DNA of 64,000 nucleotides from Algibacillus agarilyticus (GTDB taxonomy: Bacteria; Pseudomonadota; Gammaproteobacteria; Enterobacterales; Alteromonadaceae): the NCBI RefSeq assembly GCF_003286125.1, contig NZ_QMED01000010.1, positions 1-64,000 on the forward strand, written 5' to 3'. Shown here one piece after another: positions 18,301 through 28,432 of the stretch (position 1 is its first letter; each line of letters opens with the position of its first letter). The position numbers and the translations under genes are program-made. The notes below the pieces were generated by a model, which was not told where the DNA came from, made no database searches, and saw only the letters and a program-made list of their open reading frames with translations.

Positions 18301-19152
18301 ATGAATTTACAACAAACCAGAATTACGCAAGTTACCACCGCATTACAAGAAGACTTAAATGGCCTTGATGCACAATTAGATATTACAGCACAACTCATAC
18401 CCGCCAACCACCAAGCAACCGCAAATTTAATCACCCGAGAAGCCTGTATTGTTTGTGGTACTGAATGGGTAGATGAAACCTTTAAGCAATTAAACAGCAA
18501 AACAGAAAATAAAGTGAGCATTGAATGGTTTGTCAAAGATGGCGATAGAGTTACCGCAGACACCTTGTTATGTAAATTAACCGGTTCTGCTCAAGTTATT
18601 TTAACCGGTGAACGCACCGCGATGAACTTTTTACAAACGCTATCGGGCACTGCAACGGCAACAGCAACTTATACCGACTTAATAGCGCATACCCAAACAA
18701 AATTACTTGATACCCGTAAAACAATCCCCGGCCTGCGCCTGGCGCAAAAATATGCGGTTAAATGTGCTGGCGGCGAAAACCACCGCATTGGTTTATATGA
18801 CGCCTTTTTAATAAAAGAAAATCACATTGCCGCCGCCGGCTCAATTAGTAACGCGGTTAAACAAGCGCATATTATTGCGCCTAATAAACCCGTTGAAGTC
18901 GAAGTCGAAAATAATAATGAATTACAACAAGCAATCGATGCGGGTGCCGATATTGTTATGCTCGACAACTACAGCCCTAAAGATATAGCAGAAGCCGTTA
19001 ATATCGCCAACAAGCAAATAAAAATAGAAGTCTCGGGTGACATCGATTTAAATACTATTGTTAGTTACGCCCAAACCGGCGTAGATTATATCTCGTGCGG
19101 CGCTTTAACTAAACATGTTAAAGCAGTGGATTTGAGTTTGAGGTTGGTTTAG
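18301..19152 (+). CDS. nadC: Nicotinate-nucleotide pyrophosphorylase (quinolinate phosphoribosyltransferase)
   Basis: Converts quinolinate and PRPP to nicotinate mononucleotide, CO2 and pyrophosphate in NAD synthesis. 283 residues, two domains: an N-terminal sandwich domain (to about 110) and the open barrel with DTRKTIPGLRLAQKYAV, GGENHRIGLYDAFLIKENH (substrate-binding Arg, His, Lys), VEVEVENNNE and the C-terminal VSGDIDLNTI. Typical length. In many gammaproteobacteria nadC lies between ampD and the pil genes, as here. A strong hairpin follows. Confidence 0.97.
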   Translation: MNLQQTRITQVTTALQEDLNGLDAQLDITAQLIPANHQATANLITREACIVCGTEWVDETFKQLNSKTENKVSIEWFVKDGDRVTADTLLCKLTGSAQVILTGERTAMNFLQTLSGTATATATYTDLIAHTQTKLLDTRKTIPGLRLAQKYAVKCAGGENHRIGLYDAFLIKENHIAAAGSISNAVKQAHIIAPNKPVEVEVENNNELQQAIDAGADIVMLDNYSPKDIAEAVNIANKQIKIEVSGDIDLNTIVSYAQTGVDYISCGALTKHVKAVDLSLRLV

Positions 19153-19186
19153 TTACACTCAATATAAAGTTTCTGGGTATATTTTT

Positions 19187-19222
19187 AAATAGGAAATAAA
19201 CATCATTGTTTATTTCCTATTT
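19187..19222. terminator. Bidirectional 16-bp hairpin between nadC and the oligosaccharyltransferase gene
   Basis: A perfect stem AAATAGGAAATAAACA/TGTTTATTTCCTATTT with a 4-base loop TCAT, between converging genes. GC-poor but very long; it may serve both directions. Confidence 0.75.
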
Positions 19223-19248
19223 ATTAAAACGGGATGACTACGCTATAT

Positions 19249-20988
19249 TTACTTCGTCTCAGCTTCCAAGATCAATTTTTCCTCTCTCTCTGCAATTTTG
19301 TCTAAAGCTAACGTCTTATACTCACTCCAGTCATCTTTGTAGTAATAGGCTTGTGCTTTATCAATATTTTTAAGCGCATCGTCATATAATTCTAAATCAA
19401 GCTGAAAACGGATCGTCATTTCAAGCTCATTACGCCAAGGATACAATGAAAGAAATGCTTCACTATTAGCTACAAATTCCTTTTTTTGTTCAATATCTTG
19501 GCCAAGCCCACCTTCGAGAGAGCGGATATATTGTCGATAATAGGCTATATTTCGACTAAAAGGTGCTTCAAACCAAATATTATCCAACCATTGCGCTTCT
19601 AACTTACCCGTCGTTTTAAATGTATAAACATAACTAAAGCCCTGCCAAACAATAAACATAAAACAAACAGAGAGTAATGCCAAAGGTTTAAATATATGAT
19701 TTACAGCTGATGGCATATTAATATATGACTTACTTGATGCACCATAAGCACTGGCTAACGCTAAAAATATAATAAAAAAAACATAATGCAACGCCGAAAT
19801 ATACATAGGAAACTCCACTAAGCTGTGGAACAAAACCGGAAAAAATAAACCTATAAATAGAAGTTGCTTAGAACGATTAACATCAAAAATCGTTTTTACT
19901 AAAAAAGCAAAGACCAGCAACAAACCAATTACACCTAAAACGCCAGTTTCAACCCACCTAAATAATACTTCATTATGTGGATGTGACATCATTTGATGAT
20001 CCTGATAATACCAACGATCAGCTTTTTCCTCTTCTGTAATATTATACATAACATCAAGCATTGCTTTTCGGGTGGATCCAACACCATAACCCAAAATAGG
20101 AGCTGCTTTAATTATTTCGATGGAATCACTATAAGTTTGGAGACGTGTATTGGCACTTGTTAATTTATCTGCATGCTCAGTACCATAGTTACTTTTAATA
20201 AGAATAGCACCAACAACCCCCAATAGAATAAACAGCACATAAGTATTTTTTAATTTGATCTTCCTAGTGTTTATATAGCCTAACAGACAAACAACAATAA
20301 AAGTTATATACCCGGTTAATGATTCAGCAAAAACCAATACAAATGCTGTTAAAGTAAAACAAAGACAACTATAAACATTAAAAAGATTCCAGCCAGATTG
20401 TCCCATTAAACTGCGAAATCGTGCAGCTAAAAACCATATACAAGCAGCTTGTGTCGCTAAAAAAGATGATAAGACATTACGTTGACCAAAAGCACCAACA
20501 GGCACATGTACACCCATTCTAACCCAGCCGCTTTCATTATTAAGCTGTAGTTTAATTTGTAACAAACTGATCCCAACTTCAATAACACCGCCTAACAACA
20601 AAATACACAAAATAAAAAACAAGATATAATGTTTATGAGGCGTAGCAAATTGCCTAAATAAATAAAAGATAAAAAAACCAGCTAATATACCCAACAACAG
20701 TAAAGCGTGTTCATTCAGAACCGTTACATTAATTAAAGTAGCAACACAAAGAAGCCCGACACCTATTAATAAAAAAGAGTCTTGCTTATAAAGTATTCTT
20801 CCGGCAATGACTTGATGAATAAAGACTAAAATAAAAAAGCACAATGCGACACCAGACCAGGTAATAATGTTAACAAATATATTTAGGGCTGAACCGGAGA
20901 AGTTAGCTAAAGGAAAATGAGATAAAAGCCCTAAAGATATAATTAGTGGCAACAGTATAAGTTTTACTTTTTGAATTTGCTTCAACAA
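19249..20988 (-). CDS. Pilin-type O-oligosaccharyltransferase (PglL/TfpO-like, Wzy_C superfamily)
   Basis: 579-residue polytopic membrane protein. About 10-12 hydrophobic segments fill residues 8-440; the large periplasmic loop has the O-antigen-ligase signature around HPHNEVLFRWVETGVLG (near 335), and a soluble C-terminal part with two-helix repeats (about 455-579) fits the Wzy_C_2/PglL accessory region. It is known from this superfamily that such enzymes transfer lipid-linked glycans to protein or LPS. The adjacent, divergent pilin gene makes a pilin O-glycosyltransferase the best reading; an O-antigen ligase is the alternative. The start appears to be TTG at 20988, with AAGGGA 8-10 bases before it. 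Confidence 0.8.
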   Translation of the reverse strand: MLKQIQKVKLILLPLIISLGLLSHFPLANFSGSALNIFVNIITWSGVALCFFILVFIHQVIAGRILYKQDSFLLIGVGLLCVATLINVTVLNEHALLLLGILAGFFIFYLFRQFATPHKHYILFFILCILLLGGVIEVGISLLQIKLQLNNESGWVRMGVHVPVGAFGQRNVLSSFLATQAACIWFLAARFRSLMGQSGWNLFNVYSCLCFTLTAFVLVFAESLTGYITFIVVCLLGYINTRKIKLKNTYVLFILLGVVGAILIKSNYGTEHADKLTSANTRLQTYSDSIEIIKAAPILGYGVGSTRKAMLDVMYNITEEEKADRWYYQDHQMMSHPHNEVLFRWVETGVLGVIGLLLVFAFLVKTIFDVNRSKQLLFIGLFFPVLFHSLVEFPMYISALHYVFFIIFLALASAYGASSKSYINMPSAVNHIFKPLALLSVCFMFIVWQGFSYVYTFKTTGKLEAQWLDNIWFEAPFSRNIAYYRQYIRSLEGGLGQDIEQKKEFVANSEAFLSLYPWRNELEMTIRFQLDLELYDDALKNIDKAQAYYYKDDWSEYKTLALDKIAEREEKLILEAETK

Positions 20989-21141
20989 GTTGTTCCCTTA
21001 ATAAAAAATAGCAACCCTTGTTTCATTAAAACAAAGTACATAGGGTCAATTATATTTCTTGTAGTTATTTTCGTTATAGACTAATCTTAAAATTAACGTC
21101 TGTCTAACTCAAACTCAAATAGTTGAACGGAAACAGGCGGA

Positions 21142-21166
21142 GTGTAAGAAAACATTCATCTTACAC
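21142..21166 (+). promoter_or_regulatory. Leader hairpin upstream of the pilin gene
   Basis: GTGTAAG and CTTACAC form a 7-bp stem around an 11-base loop, 41 bases before the pilin start. It may lie in the pilin 5' leader and stabilise it, as stem-loops do in abundant pilin mRNAs. No sigma-54 motif (TGGCAC-N5-TTGC) was found in the 219 bases upstream of the gene. Confidence 0.4.
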
Positions 21167-21207
21167 ATGTAGTATCGCCCTAAATATTATTATTGGAGTA
21201 TTATATA

Positions 21208-21720
21208 ATGCAAAAATCACTAAACAAAGGTTTTACCCTAATTGAATTAATGATCGTTGTAGCGATCATTGGTATTCTAGCTGCTGTAGCAGTACCTGCT
21301 TATAATGATTATTTTGATTCAGCTCGTTCAACCGAAGCAAAACAACAAGCTGAAGCGTTAAAAAAATCAACATCTGCTTGTTTAGTAAAGCAACAAGCAA
21401 TGGGTGTAGCTAATGCTAACGCTTGTGATTCAGGGGCTCAAGGTATCCCTTCTGCGGTTTCAACTGCTCTAGCGGGTTCTACAATTAGATGTGCTGCCGT
21501 TAATAACGGTGTTATTACAGTTTCATCTGAACGTGGGGCAGCAGCAACAGGTGCAGGCACTGCTGATTACACTATCACTTTAACACCAATTGTAAGTGCA
21601 GGTCAGATTACTTGGGCTAAATCTGAAATTGCAAGTAACATGACAGTTGAAAGTGATTCAGGCGCTGTAGCTGCAACTATCGCTAATACTTGTGCTCTTA
21701 CAAAAACCGTTACTTTATAA
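21208..21720 (+). CDS. pilA: Type IV major pilin
   Basis: 170-residue prepilin with a short leader and class IVa cleavage site: [20 protein letters not shown], where cleavage before Phe and the conserved Glu at mature position 5 are visible, followed by the hydrophobic helix to about residue 35. A C-terminal disulfide loop is likely (Cys in [20 protein letters not shown] and NTCALT). The C-terminal half is rich in Ala, Ser and Thr, suitable for O-glycosylation by the divergent oligosaccharyltransferase. The frame can be extended to a TTG at 21193 but the ATG at 21208 with GGAG 10 bases upstream is right. Followed by its own terminator. Confidence 0.96.
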   Translation: MQKSLNKGFTLIELMIVVAIIGILAAVAVPAYNDYFDSARSTEAKQQAEALKKSTSACLVKQQAMGVANANACDSGAQGIPSAVSTALAGSTIRCAAVNNGVITVSSERGAAATGAGTADYTITLTPIVSAGQITWAKSEIASNMTVESDSGAVAATIANTCALTKTVTL

Positions 21721-21741
21721 TTTTCTATAATTTAGTTGTTG

Positions 21742-21764
21742 AAGCGACTCCGGTCGCTTTTTTT
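21742..21764 (+). terminator. Terminator after the pilin gene
   Basis: Stem AAGCGAC/GTCGCTT with a short loop, ending in seven T, 22 bases after the pilin stop; it should limit read-through so that pilin is made in excess over PilB. Confidence 0.88.
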
Positions 21765-21823
21765 GTATCTTTAACTAACTCGGTGTACATTATACAAAAG
21801 GAATAAACGGCTTATTTATAACA

Positions 21824-23521
21824 ATGCAAAAAAACCTCATACATTCATTAACCAGTAGTGGTCAACTCAACGCTGTGTTGGCAGATAAAATCAGCCAAAT
21901 GGAAGACGTTAAAACCGGTATCGACTTCATTCAAGCTTTATGCCGCTTAAATGACCATACAAATGAGCAGCAAATAGCCGAAAGCTTAAGTCGTTTACAC
22001 CAAGTGCCTTATTGCGATATCAGCCAAATTGACCTTTCACAAATTAATAAAGAAAAGCTCAACGAAAAATTAATCCATAAACATCAATGTTTACCGTTAT
22101 TTACTCGCGGTCGTATTCAATTTTTAGCCACCGTTAATCCGCAAAATTATGCCGCATTAGAAGACTTTCAATTTAGCACCGGCTTTTCTGCCGATTTTAT
22201 CTGCGTGGAAGCCTCGCAACTGCATAAAGCGATCGACAGTATATTTGATCATGATGATGGCTTAGGGCTCTCTGATTTTGATGAAGAAGAACTTATTGGG
22301 GTAGAAGTTACCGAAGAGAAATCCCAAGACGAAAAAGACGCAGAAGATAAAGATGATGCGCCTATTGTTGTTTACATTAATAAGATTTTATTAGATGCCA
22401 TAAAAAAAGGCGCATCCGATTTACATTTTGAACCTTACGAATATAAATACCGCATTCGTTTTCGCATTGATGGCGTATTACAAGAAGTCGCAAGCCCGCC
22501 GGTTAATTTATCATCACGTTTAGCGGCGCGCTTAAAAGTCATGTCGCGTTTAGATATTGCTGAAAAACGTAAACCACAAGATGGTCGTATTAAATTAAAA
22601 ATATCTAAGAAAAAATCCATCGATTTTCGTGTTTCATCGTTACCTACCATGTGGGGCGAAAAAATTGTAATGCGTATCTTAGATTCATCCAGTGCCATGT
22701 TAGGTATCGATGTTTTGGGTTACGAAGAAGAGCAAAAGCAACATTATTTAAGCGCCTTAGAACAACCGCAAGGCATGATACTCGTAACAGGACCTACCGG
22801 TTCCGGTAAAACGGTATCTCTATATACCGGGTTAAACATTTTAAATACTGAAGAGCGTAATATCTCGACAGCAGAAGATCCGGTTGAAATAAATCTAGAA
22901 GGCATTAATCAAGTTCAAATAAATGTAAGAGCTGATTTAACCTTCGCCAATGCATTGCGTTCATTCTTACGGCAAGATCCAGATATTGTCATGGTCGGTG
23001 AAATTCGAGATTTAGAAACCGCCGAAATTGCGATTAAAGCAGCGCAAACAGGTCACTTAGTTATGTCGACCTTACATACCAACTCGGCCGCTGAAACCTT
23101 AACACGTTTGATCAATATGGGCGTACCTGCCTTTAATATCGCCAGTTCAGTATCGCTTATCATCGCTCAACGTCTTGCTCGTCGTTTATGTAAACACTGC
23201 AAAGTACCTGAAGATATTGTTCCGCCACAACAAGAATTAATAGATTTTGGTTTCAAACCCGAACAGTTGCAAGGATTAACCTTATATAAACCCGTAGGCT
23301 GTGATCTCTGTTCAATGGGTTACAAGGGTCGAGTGGGTATTTACGAAGTTATGCCTATTACCCCGGCTATTGGTAAAATGATCATGGAACACGGCAATTC
23401 AATTCAAATAGCAGAAAAAGCCACTGAAGAAGGCGTGGACAATTTAAGAATGTCAGGTATTCGAAAAGTTGTGCAAGGCATGACCAGTTTAGCTGAAGTT
23501 GCTCGAGTGACAAACCACTAA
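21824..23521 (+). CDS. pilB: Type IV pilus assembly ATPase PilB
   Basis: Hexameric cytoplasmic ATPase that drives pilus extension. 565 residues: N-terminal T2SSE_N/MshEN-type domain (about 30-150), an acidic linker, then the ATPase domain with Walker A GPTGSGKT near residue 325, the Asp box, Walker B-like [12 protein letters not shown] near 385, the His box TLHTN and a zinc-binding tetracysteine CKHC...CDLC near 463-490. The [12 protein letters not shown]-type arginine fingers are present. It follows pilA after a terminator; a 153-base gap without gene separates it from pilC. Confidence 0.97.
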   Translation: MQKNLIHSLTSSGQLNAVLADKISQMEDVKTGIDFIQALCRLNDHTNEQQIAESLSRLHQVPYCDISQIDLSQINKEKLNEKLIHKHQCLPLFTRGRIQFLATVNPQNYAALEDFQFSTGFSADFICVEASQLHKAIDSIFDHDDGLGLSDFDEEELIGVEVTEEKSQDEKDAEDKDDAPIVVYINKILLDAIKKGASDLHFEPYEYKYRIRFRIDGVLQEVASPPVNLSSRLAARLKVMSRLDIAEKRKPQDGRIKLKISKKKSIDFRVSSLPTMWGEKIVMRILDSSSAMLGIDVLGYEEEQKQHYLSALEQPQGMILVTGPTGSGKTVSLYTGLNILNTEERNISTAEDPVEINLEGINQVQINVRADLTFANALRSFLRQDPDIVMVGEIRDLETAEIAIKAAQTGHLVMSTLHTNSAAETLTRLINMGVPAFNIASSVSLIIAQRLARRLCKHCKVPEDIVPPQQELIDFGFKPEQLQGLTLYKPVGCDLCSMGYKGRVGIYEVMPITPAIGKMIMEHGNSIQIAEKATEEGVDNLRMSGIRKVVQGMTSLAEVARVTNH

Positions 23522-23674
23522 ACGTAGTGCAGTAGTTCATATCACTAAACGCATAATATAAGCCGTTTAGAAAAAGAAACTGAAAACTAACAGTTCTATT
23601 AAATTACATTTGCTAATTCAAGCGTTTGGCTTTAGGGTTAGCGTTATAAAATATTCATATAATAGTGTTCATAT

Positions 23675-24913
23675 ATGGCGGCCAATAGAAAAAAGAAAAA
23701 GCCAAGTAATCAGCAAGATACCTATGTCTGGAAAGGCGTTAATCGCCGTGGAGATAAAGTTTCAGGCGACATGCTGTCTGATACAGCAGCATCTGCTCGT
23801 GCTCAATTACGCGCACAAGGTATTTTACCTTCTTTAGTTAAGAAAAAACCCAAATCTTTTTCATTAGGGTCAGATAAAGTCACTAGTGCTGACATCTGCG
23901 TTATAAGCCGCCAACTCGCTACCATGCTCAGTGCGGGCGTACCTTTAGTTCAAGCCGTAGAGCTAATTTCTAAAGGTCATGAAAACACCGCAGTAAGAAA
24001 GCTACTGAGTGATGTTATTACCGATATTGCAGCCGGTACACCTTTAAATGAAGCCTTGCGCCGACATCCATTACATTTTGATGATTTATATTGTGATTTA
24101 GTGATGGCGGGTGAGCAATCCGGTGCTTTAGAAGGTATATACGATCGGATCGCAACTTATAAAGAAAAAAGTGAAGCCTTAAAATCCAAAATTAAAAAAG
24201 CCATGACCTACCCTGTTGCTGTTTTGAGCATTGCGGGTATTGTTACGGTCGTTTTACTTGTTTTTGTTGTACCACAATTTAAAACGATTTTCTCTAGTTT
24301 TGGTGCTGAATTACCGGCCTTTACCCTTGTTGTTATCGGTATGTCTGAAGCATTACAAGCGCATGGCCCCAAGATATTGGTTGCCCTCGGGATCGGGATT
24401 TATTTCTTTTTACGCACATACAAACGCTCACGTAAATTACGTGATAGTTTGGATGGCTTGCTACTTAAACTGCCCATCGTGGGTATGATTTTAAATAAAG
24501 CGGCCTTAGCTCGTTTTGCAAGAACATTGGCAACCACTTTTGCGGCCGGTGTACCACTAATTGAAGCCTTAGATTCAGCCGCGGGCGCATCGGGTAACGC
24601 GGTATATCGTAAAGCCATTTTGAGTATTAAAAGTGAGATATCTGCCGGTATGCAAATGAATTTAGCCATGCGAAATACCAATTTGTTCCCGCCCATGGTT
24701 GTACAAATGGTGCAAATAGGTGAAGAATCTGGCGCAATAGACGACATGCTCAATAAAGTCGCCAATATATATGAAGCCGAAGTTGATGATGCGGTAGATG
24801 GATTATCTGCACTTATAGAACCCATACTAATGGCCGTTTTAGGTGTCATAATTGGTGGTTTGATTGTCGCGATGTACTTGCCAATATTCCAAATGGGTAA
24901 AATTGTTAGCTAA
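23675..24913 (+). CDS. pilC: Type IV pilus inner-membrane platform protein PilC
   Basis: Inner-membrane platform on which PilB and PilT act. 412 residues: a basic N-terminus (NRKKKKP), then two T2SSF repeats. The first runs about 75-200 (SRQLATMLSAGVPLVQAVEL) and the second 280-405 (ARFARTLATTFAAGVPLIEAL). TM segments lie near 175-200, 225-245 and 383-405. Its stop codon shares a base with the pilD start (overlap at 24913), so the two are coupled. Confidence 0.97.
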   Translation: MAANRKKKKPSNQQDTYVWKGVNRRGDKVSGDMLSDTAASARAQLRAQGILPSLVKKKPKSFSLGSDKVTSADICVISRQLATMLSAGVPLVQAVELISKGHENTAVRKLLSDVITDIAAGTPLNEALRRHPLHFDDLYCDLVMAGEQSGALEGIYDRIATYKEKSEALKSKIKKAMTYPVAVLSIAGIVTVVLLVFVVPQFKTIFSSFGAELPAFTLVVIGMSEALQAHGPKILVALGIGIYFFLRTYKRSRKLRDSLDGLLLKLPIVGMILNKAALARFARTLATTFAAGVPLIEALDSAAGASGNAVYRKAILSIKSEISAGMQMNLAMRNTNLFPPMVVQMVQIGEESGAIDDMLNKVANIYEAEVDDAVDGLSALIEPILMAVLGVIIGGLIVAMYLPIFQMGKIVS

Positions 24914-25863
24914 TGATACTTGATAATATAAACTTAATGTTTGAGCAACACCCTACTAGTTGGGTTGTTACACTGGCTGTGATTAGCTTGATGATGGGCA
25001 GCTTTTTAAATGTGGTTATCCATCGTTTACCTAAAATGCTAGAGAAAAGCTGGTATTGTGATTGTCGTGAATTATTAGCCGATGAGTTATCGACTGATAA
25101 AGAAAGCAAAAACGCTAAATCAACTAGTAGTAAACCACGCCCGTATACCGCAACAGAAACGTACAACCTGGTTGTGCCCAACTCGACATGCCCAAAGTGC
25201 CAACAAGCGATTAAACCGTGGCAAAACATTCCAATTGTGAGTTGGTTATTTTTACGTGGCAAATGTGCTAGCTGCGCTAACCCCATTAGCATGCGCTACC
25301 CAGTTGTTGAATTAATTACCGGTTTAATGGGTGGCTTTGCAGCTTGGCATTTTGGCTATTCGTTTGCAGCCGTGGCGGCGTTAGTATTCACTTTTTGCTT
25401 GATTGCTATGACCTTTATCGATTTTGATACCATGTTATTGCCAGACCAACTTACCTTGCCCTTATTGTGGCTAGGGCTCTTGGTTAATACTCAAGCAACC
25501 TTTGTTAATTTAAACGATGCCGTGATTGGTGCGGTTATCGGTTATTTGTCGTTGTGGTCAATATTTTGGTTATTCAAATTATTAACCGGCAAAGAAGGCA
25601 TGGGTTACGGTGACTTTAAGTTACTCGCGGCCTTAGGTGCTTGGATGGGGTATCAAGCGTTATTACCTATCATATTAATTTCATCTTTTGTTGGCGCTAT
25701 TTTAGGTATTATTATTCTTAAAACCCAATCAGCAAATAAAGCAGAAGAAAATGAAAATGGCGCAACAGCTATACCCTTTGGCCCTTATTTGGCCATTGCC
25801 GGCTGGATTGCTTTTTACTGGCGTGATGATTTAATTCAATATTACGTTACTCACTTTTTATAA
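24913..25863 (+). CDS. pilD: Prepilin peptidase / N-methyltransferase PilD
   Basis: Aspartic membrane protease that removes the prepilin leader and methylates the new N-terminus. 316 residues with about seven or eight TM segments. The N-terminal cytosolic loop has the zinc motif CPKC...CASC. The first catalytic Asp is in FIDFDTMLLPDQLTLP and the second in GMGYGDFKLLAALGAW. Between TM1 and the zinc motif there is an extra hydrophilic stretch of about 35 residues (Lys/Ser-rich, roughly residues 55-85), so the protein is longer than the usual 285-290. Confidence 0.97.
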   Translation: MILDNINLMFEQHPTSWVVTLAVISLMMGSFLNVVIHRLPKMLEKSWYCDCRELLADELSTDKESKNAKSTSSKPRPYTATETYNLVVPNSTCPKCQQAIKPWQNIPIVSWLFLRGKCASCANPISMRYPVVELITGLMGGFAAWHFGYSFAAVAALVFTFCLIAMTFIDFDTMLLPDQLTLPLLWLGLLVNTQATFVNLNDAVIGAVIGYLSLWSIFWLFKLLTGKEGMGYGDFKLLAALGAWMGYQALLPIILISSFVGAILGIIILKTQSANKAEENENGATAIPFGPYLAIAGWIAFYWRDDLIQYYVTHFL

Positions 25864-25875
25864 GCACAGAGAGCA

Positions 25876-26472
25876 ATGTCGGCATTACGGATCGGTTTAA
25901 CAGGCGGCATTGGCTCTGGTAAAACAGCTGCAACTCAAATATTTGCCGATAACAAGATATCAATAGTTGACGCCGATATGGTGGCACGTGACGTGGTTGA
26001 TATCGGCACCCCAAGTTTAGATAAAATAGCTCAACGTTGGGGGCAAAAAATTCTTAATGCTGACGGCACACTCAACCGAGCAGAGTTACGTCATATCATT
26101 TTTAACTCCCCCACAGACAAACAATGGCTTAATGCCCTACTCCATCCCATTATCAATCAAACGATGCAGCAGCAAATAGCCAAAGCGAACTCTGCTTATG
26201 TAATTGTTGCAGTGCCTTTATTAATTGAAAATAAATCATTTAATTTGTGCGATAGAGTTCTAGTTATCGATTGTCCTGAATCACTGCAAATAGAACGTGC
26301 AATGCAACGCGACGGTAATACACAAAAACTCATTGAAAGTATAATAAAGTCACAAGCGAGTAGAACAGAAAGACAGGCTTTAGCCGATGATATTATCGAG
26401 AATGACACGTCATTAGCGCTACTTAAACAAAAGATCAATAAATTACATGAATTTTATTTATCAATGATCTAA
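25876..26472 (+). CDS. coaE: Dephospho-CoA kinase
   Basis: Last step of CoA synthesis: ATP-dependent 3'-phosphorylation of dephospho-CoA. 198 residues, P-loop kinase with Walker A GLTGGIGSGKT at the N-terminus, DADMVARDV, HPI in the CoA-binding lid, and VAVPLLIEN. Twelve bases after pilD, the classic pilD-coaE link of gammaproteobacteria. Confidence 0.97.
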   Translation: MSALRIGLTGGIGSGKTAATQIFADNKISIVDADMVARDVVDIGTPSLDKIAQRWGQKILNADGTLNRAELRHIIFNSPTDKQWLNALLHPIINQTMQQQIAKANSAYVIVAVPLLIENKSFNLCDRVLVIDCPESLQIERAMQRDGNTQKLIESIIKSQASRTERQALADDIIENDTSLALLKQKINKLHEFYLSMI

Positions 26473-26578
26473 ACTCGGACTGTTCAAACAAGAGATCAGA
26501 CAAGAAAATTAATGCGAAATAGGTTAATATTCACTCAGAGCCGCTAACACTAAATCAATAATAAGAATAAAGATCATC

Positions 26579-27325
26579 ATGGTATTCACTAAATACGAAT
26601 TTCCGTTAAACGAGAAAATCCGCACCTACCTTCGCATCGAACATTTAATGTTACGCATGCATGTGAATGCTCAAAATCTAAATGAAAAATCACTGATTAA
26701 TTTTTTTGAAGCGTATTTCGCTATTTCAGAAGTGATAGAACGCGGAGACCTCCGTACTGACTTACTTAAAGATTTAGAAAAACATGAAAAAAACTTAGTC
26801 GCTTGGGCTCAACACCCAGATATTGATGATTCAGCCATAAGTGATTTATTACAACAAGTCATTGTCGCTACCGATGCTTTATCTAAATCGGGTCGTTTAG
26901 GCGCAGAAATCAAAGACGACAAATTTTTAAGTTCAATTCGTCAACGCTTTAATATACCAGGTGGCACTTGTTGCTTTGATTTACCGCACTTACATCATTG
27001 GTTAAATCTTGATGATGACAGTAAACAAGCAGACCTTGATAAGTGGTTAAAATATTTAGCCATTCTTGATCAAGTTGTTGGGCTTGAATTAAAATTTGTG
27101 CGTGAAGGCGGCAAAAAACGCCAAGAAGTAGCCGTTAATGGTAGCTTTCAAGACGCCACAGAAAATAACGAACTGATTCAAATTGAAATAGAATCAACAA
27201 TGCAAACCTACCCAACAGTGAGTGGTAACAAGCACCGATATTCTATTCGATTTATGGAAATTTGTACCGAACAAGGCAAATCAGCTATAGATGACGATAT
27301 CCCTTTTACGCTAACCTGTTGTTAA
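26579..27325 (+). CDS. zapD: Cell division protein ZapD
   Basis: Binds and bundles FtsZ filaments at the division ring. 248 residues, with the family opening YEFPLNEKIRTYLRIEHL, an alpha-helical N-terminal half and a C-terminal beta domain with GTCCFDLPHLHHWLN near 128-142. Length and synteny (coaE-zapD-yacG) agree with ZapD (formerly YacF). Confidence 0.96.
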   Translation: MVFTKYEFPLNEKIRTYLRIEHLMLRMHVNAQNLNEKSLINFFEAYFAISEVIERGDLRTDLLKDLEKHEKNLVAWAQHPDIDDSAISDLLQQVIVATDALSKSGRLGAEIKDDKFLSSIRQRFNIPGGTCCFDLPHLHHWLNLDDDSKQADLDKWLKYLAILDQVVGLELKFVREGGKKRQEVAVNGSFQDATENNELIQIEIESTMQTYPTVSGNKHRYSIRFMEICTEQGKSAIDDDIPFTLTCC

Positions 27326-27341
27326 AAATACTAAATAAATC

Positions 27342-27581
27342 ATGTTGAAAATAAACTGTCCAACCTGCCAAACTAAATTCACACTAGATTCAAAATCAAC
27401 CTTTAAACCTTTCTGTTCAGAACGCTGTAAGTTAACGGATTTAGGTGAATGGGCTTCTGAAACGCGAGTTATTAAAGGTCAAACACAAAAACAAGCGATA
27501 ATGGGTCAAGTTGACGAGTTTGATATTGAAGAAGAGCTACAACGTTTATCTAAAAACGGCGATGGCTTTTTTATTGATTAA
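27342..27581 (+). CDS. yacG: DNA gyrase inhibitor YacG (zinc protein)
   Basis: 79 residues. Four cysteines in CPTC (residues 5-8) and CSERC (about 26-30) form the zinc site, followed by the conserved LGEWASE. Known YacG proteins bind GyrB and block its DNA binding. It follows zapD by 16 bases and ends the pilA-to-yacG run. Confidence 0.93.
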   Translation: MLKINCPTCQTKFTLDSKSTFKPFCSERCKLTDLGEWASETRVIKGQTQKQAIMGQVDEFDIEEELQRLSKNGDGFFID

Positions 27582-27733
27582 ACTCAGCCGAGTAAAAGCA
27601 GCCTAAGTTAAATAAACCTAAGTTAAAACACACTAACGTTAGCACTTTTTAACTTAGAGTGGATATCTTAAAGTGGTGTGTAATTAACGCTTGCGCTATC
27701 ATAGGCCGCTTAATTTACCAATGGCAGTCAAAC

Positions 27734-28369
27734 ATGAACGCAACGGGCACCTTATATGTGATTTCAGCACCAAGTGGAGCTGGAAAATCGAGCTTAATTA
27801 AAGCCTATTTAACACAAGAACCAGATTCTGAAATAAGTAATATAACGAATGTTTCTGTGTCGCACACCACCCGAAAACCAAGACCCGGTGAAGAAAACGG
27901 CCAGCATTATCACTTTGTCGAACAAGCTGAATTTAAACGCTTGATCGCTGAAGATGCTTTTTTTGAATGGGCAGAAGTCTTTGGTCATTTCTATGGCACG
28001 TCAAAAAATGCAATTGAAGAACAGCTTGCTCAGGGCATCGATGTATTTCTGGATATCGATTGGCAGGGCGCGCGTCAAGTCAAAAAAATGATGCCAACGG
28101 CAAAAACTATTTTCATTTTACCGCCTTCAAGCGCCGAATTAGAGCAACGCTTAAATCAGCGAGGTCAAGACAGCGCTGAGATAATTGCACAACGCATGTC
28201 TCAAGCTAAAAGTGAAATGTCACATTATGATGAGTTTGATTATTTAATAATAAACGACGACTTTAAACAGGCTTTAGTTGATTTAAGTGCTATTTTGCGA
28301 GCTGAACGAACAAAACAAGCGAAACAAGCTAAAAAACATGCAAACTTATTAGCAGACCTATTGGCGTAA
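27734..28369 (+). CDS. gmk: Guanylate kinase
   Basis: Phosphorylates GMP to GDP. 211 residues from the ATG at 27734 (207 in E. coli): P-loop [12 protein letters not shown] near residue 11, the GMP-binding [17 protein letters not shown], and [12 protein letters not shown]. The frame stays open upstream to 27659 but that extension has no family character. The ribosome site is weak. First gene of a gmk-rpoZ-spoT-trmH-recG type region. Confidence 0.97.
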   Translation: MNATGTLYVISAPSGAGKSSLIKAYLTQEPDSEISNITNVSVSHTTRKPRPGEENGQHYHFVEQAEFKRLIAEDAFFEWAEVFGHFYGTSKNAIEEQLAQGIDVFLDIDWQGARQVKKMMPTAKTIFILPPSSAELEQRLNQRGQDSAEIIAQRMSQAKSEMSHYDEFDYLIINDDFKQALVDLSAILRAERTKQAKQAKKHANLLADLLA

Positions 28370-28432
28370 TCGATTAGTTCAGCTAAACTAGCCAGTCTTA
28401 TTTTAGACTTAATTTATGTAGCGGAGAATTCC

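Noticed and set aside
21000-21190. Sigma-54 promoter for the pilin gene.
   Set aside because: No TGGCAC-N5-TTGC motif on the plus strand, and no pilSR genes nearby.
23610-23837. ORF of 75 codons that overlaps the start of pilC.
   Set aside because: It overlaps the well-supported pilC start in another frame and has no family features.
24400-24849. 149-codon minus-strand ORF inside pilC.
   Set aside because: Antisense to a strong TM-coding region; Ser/Ala-rich reverse translation is a shadow.
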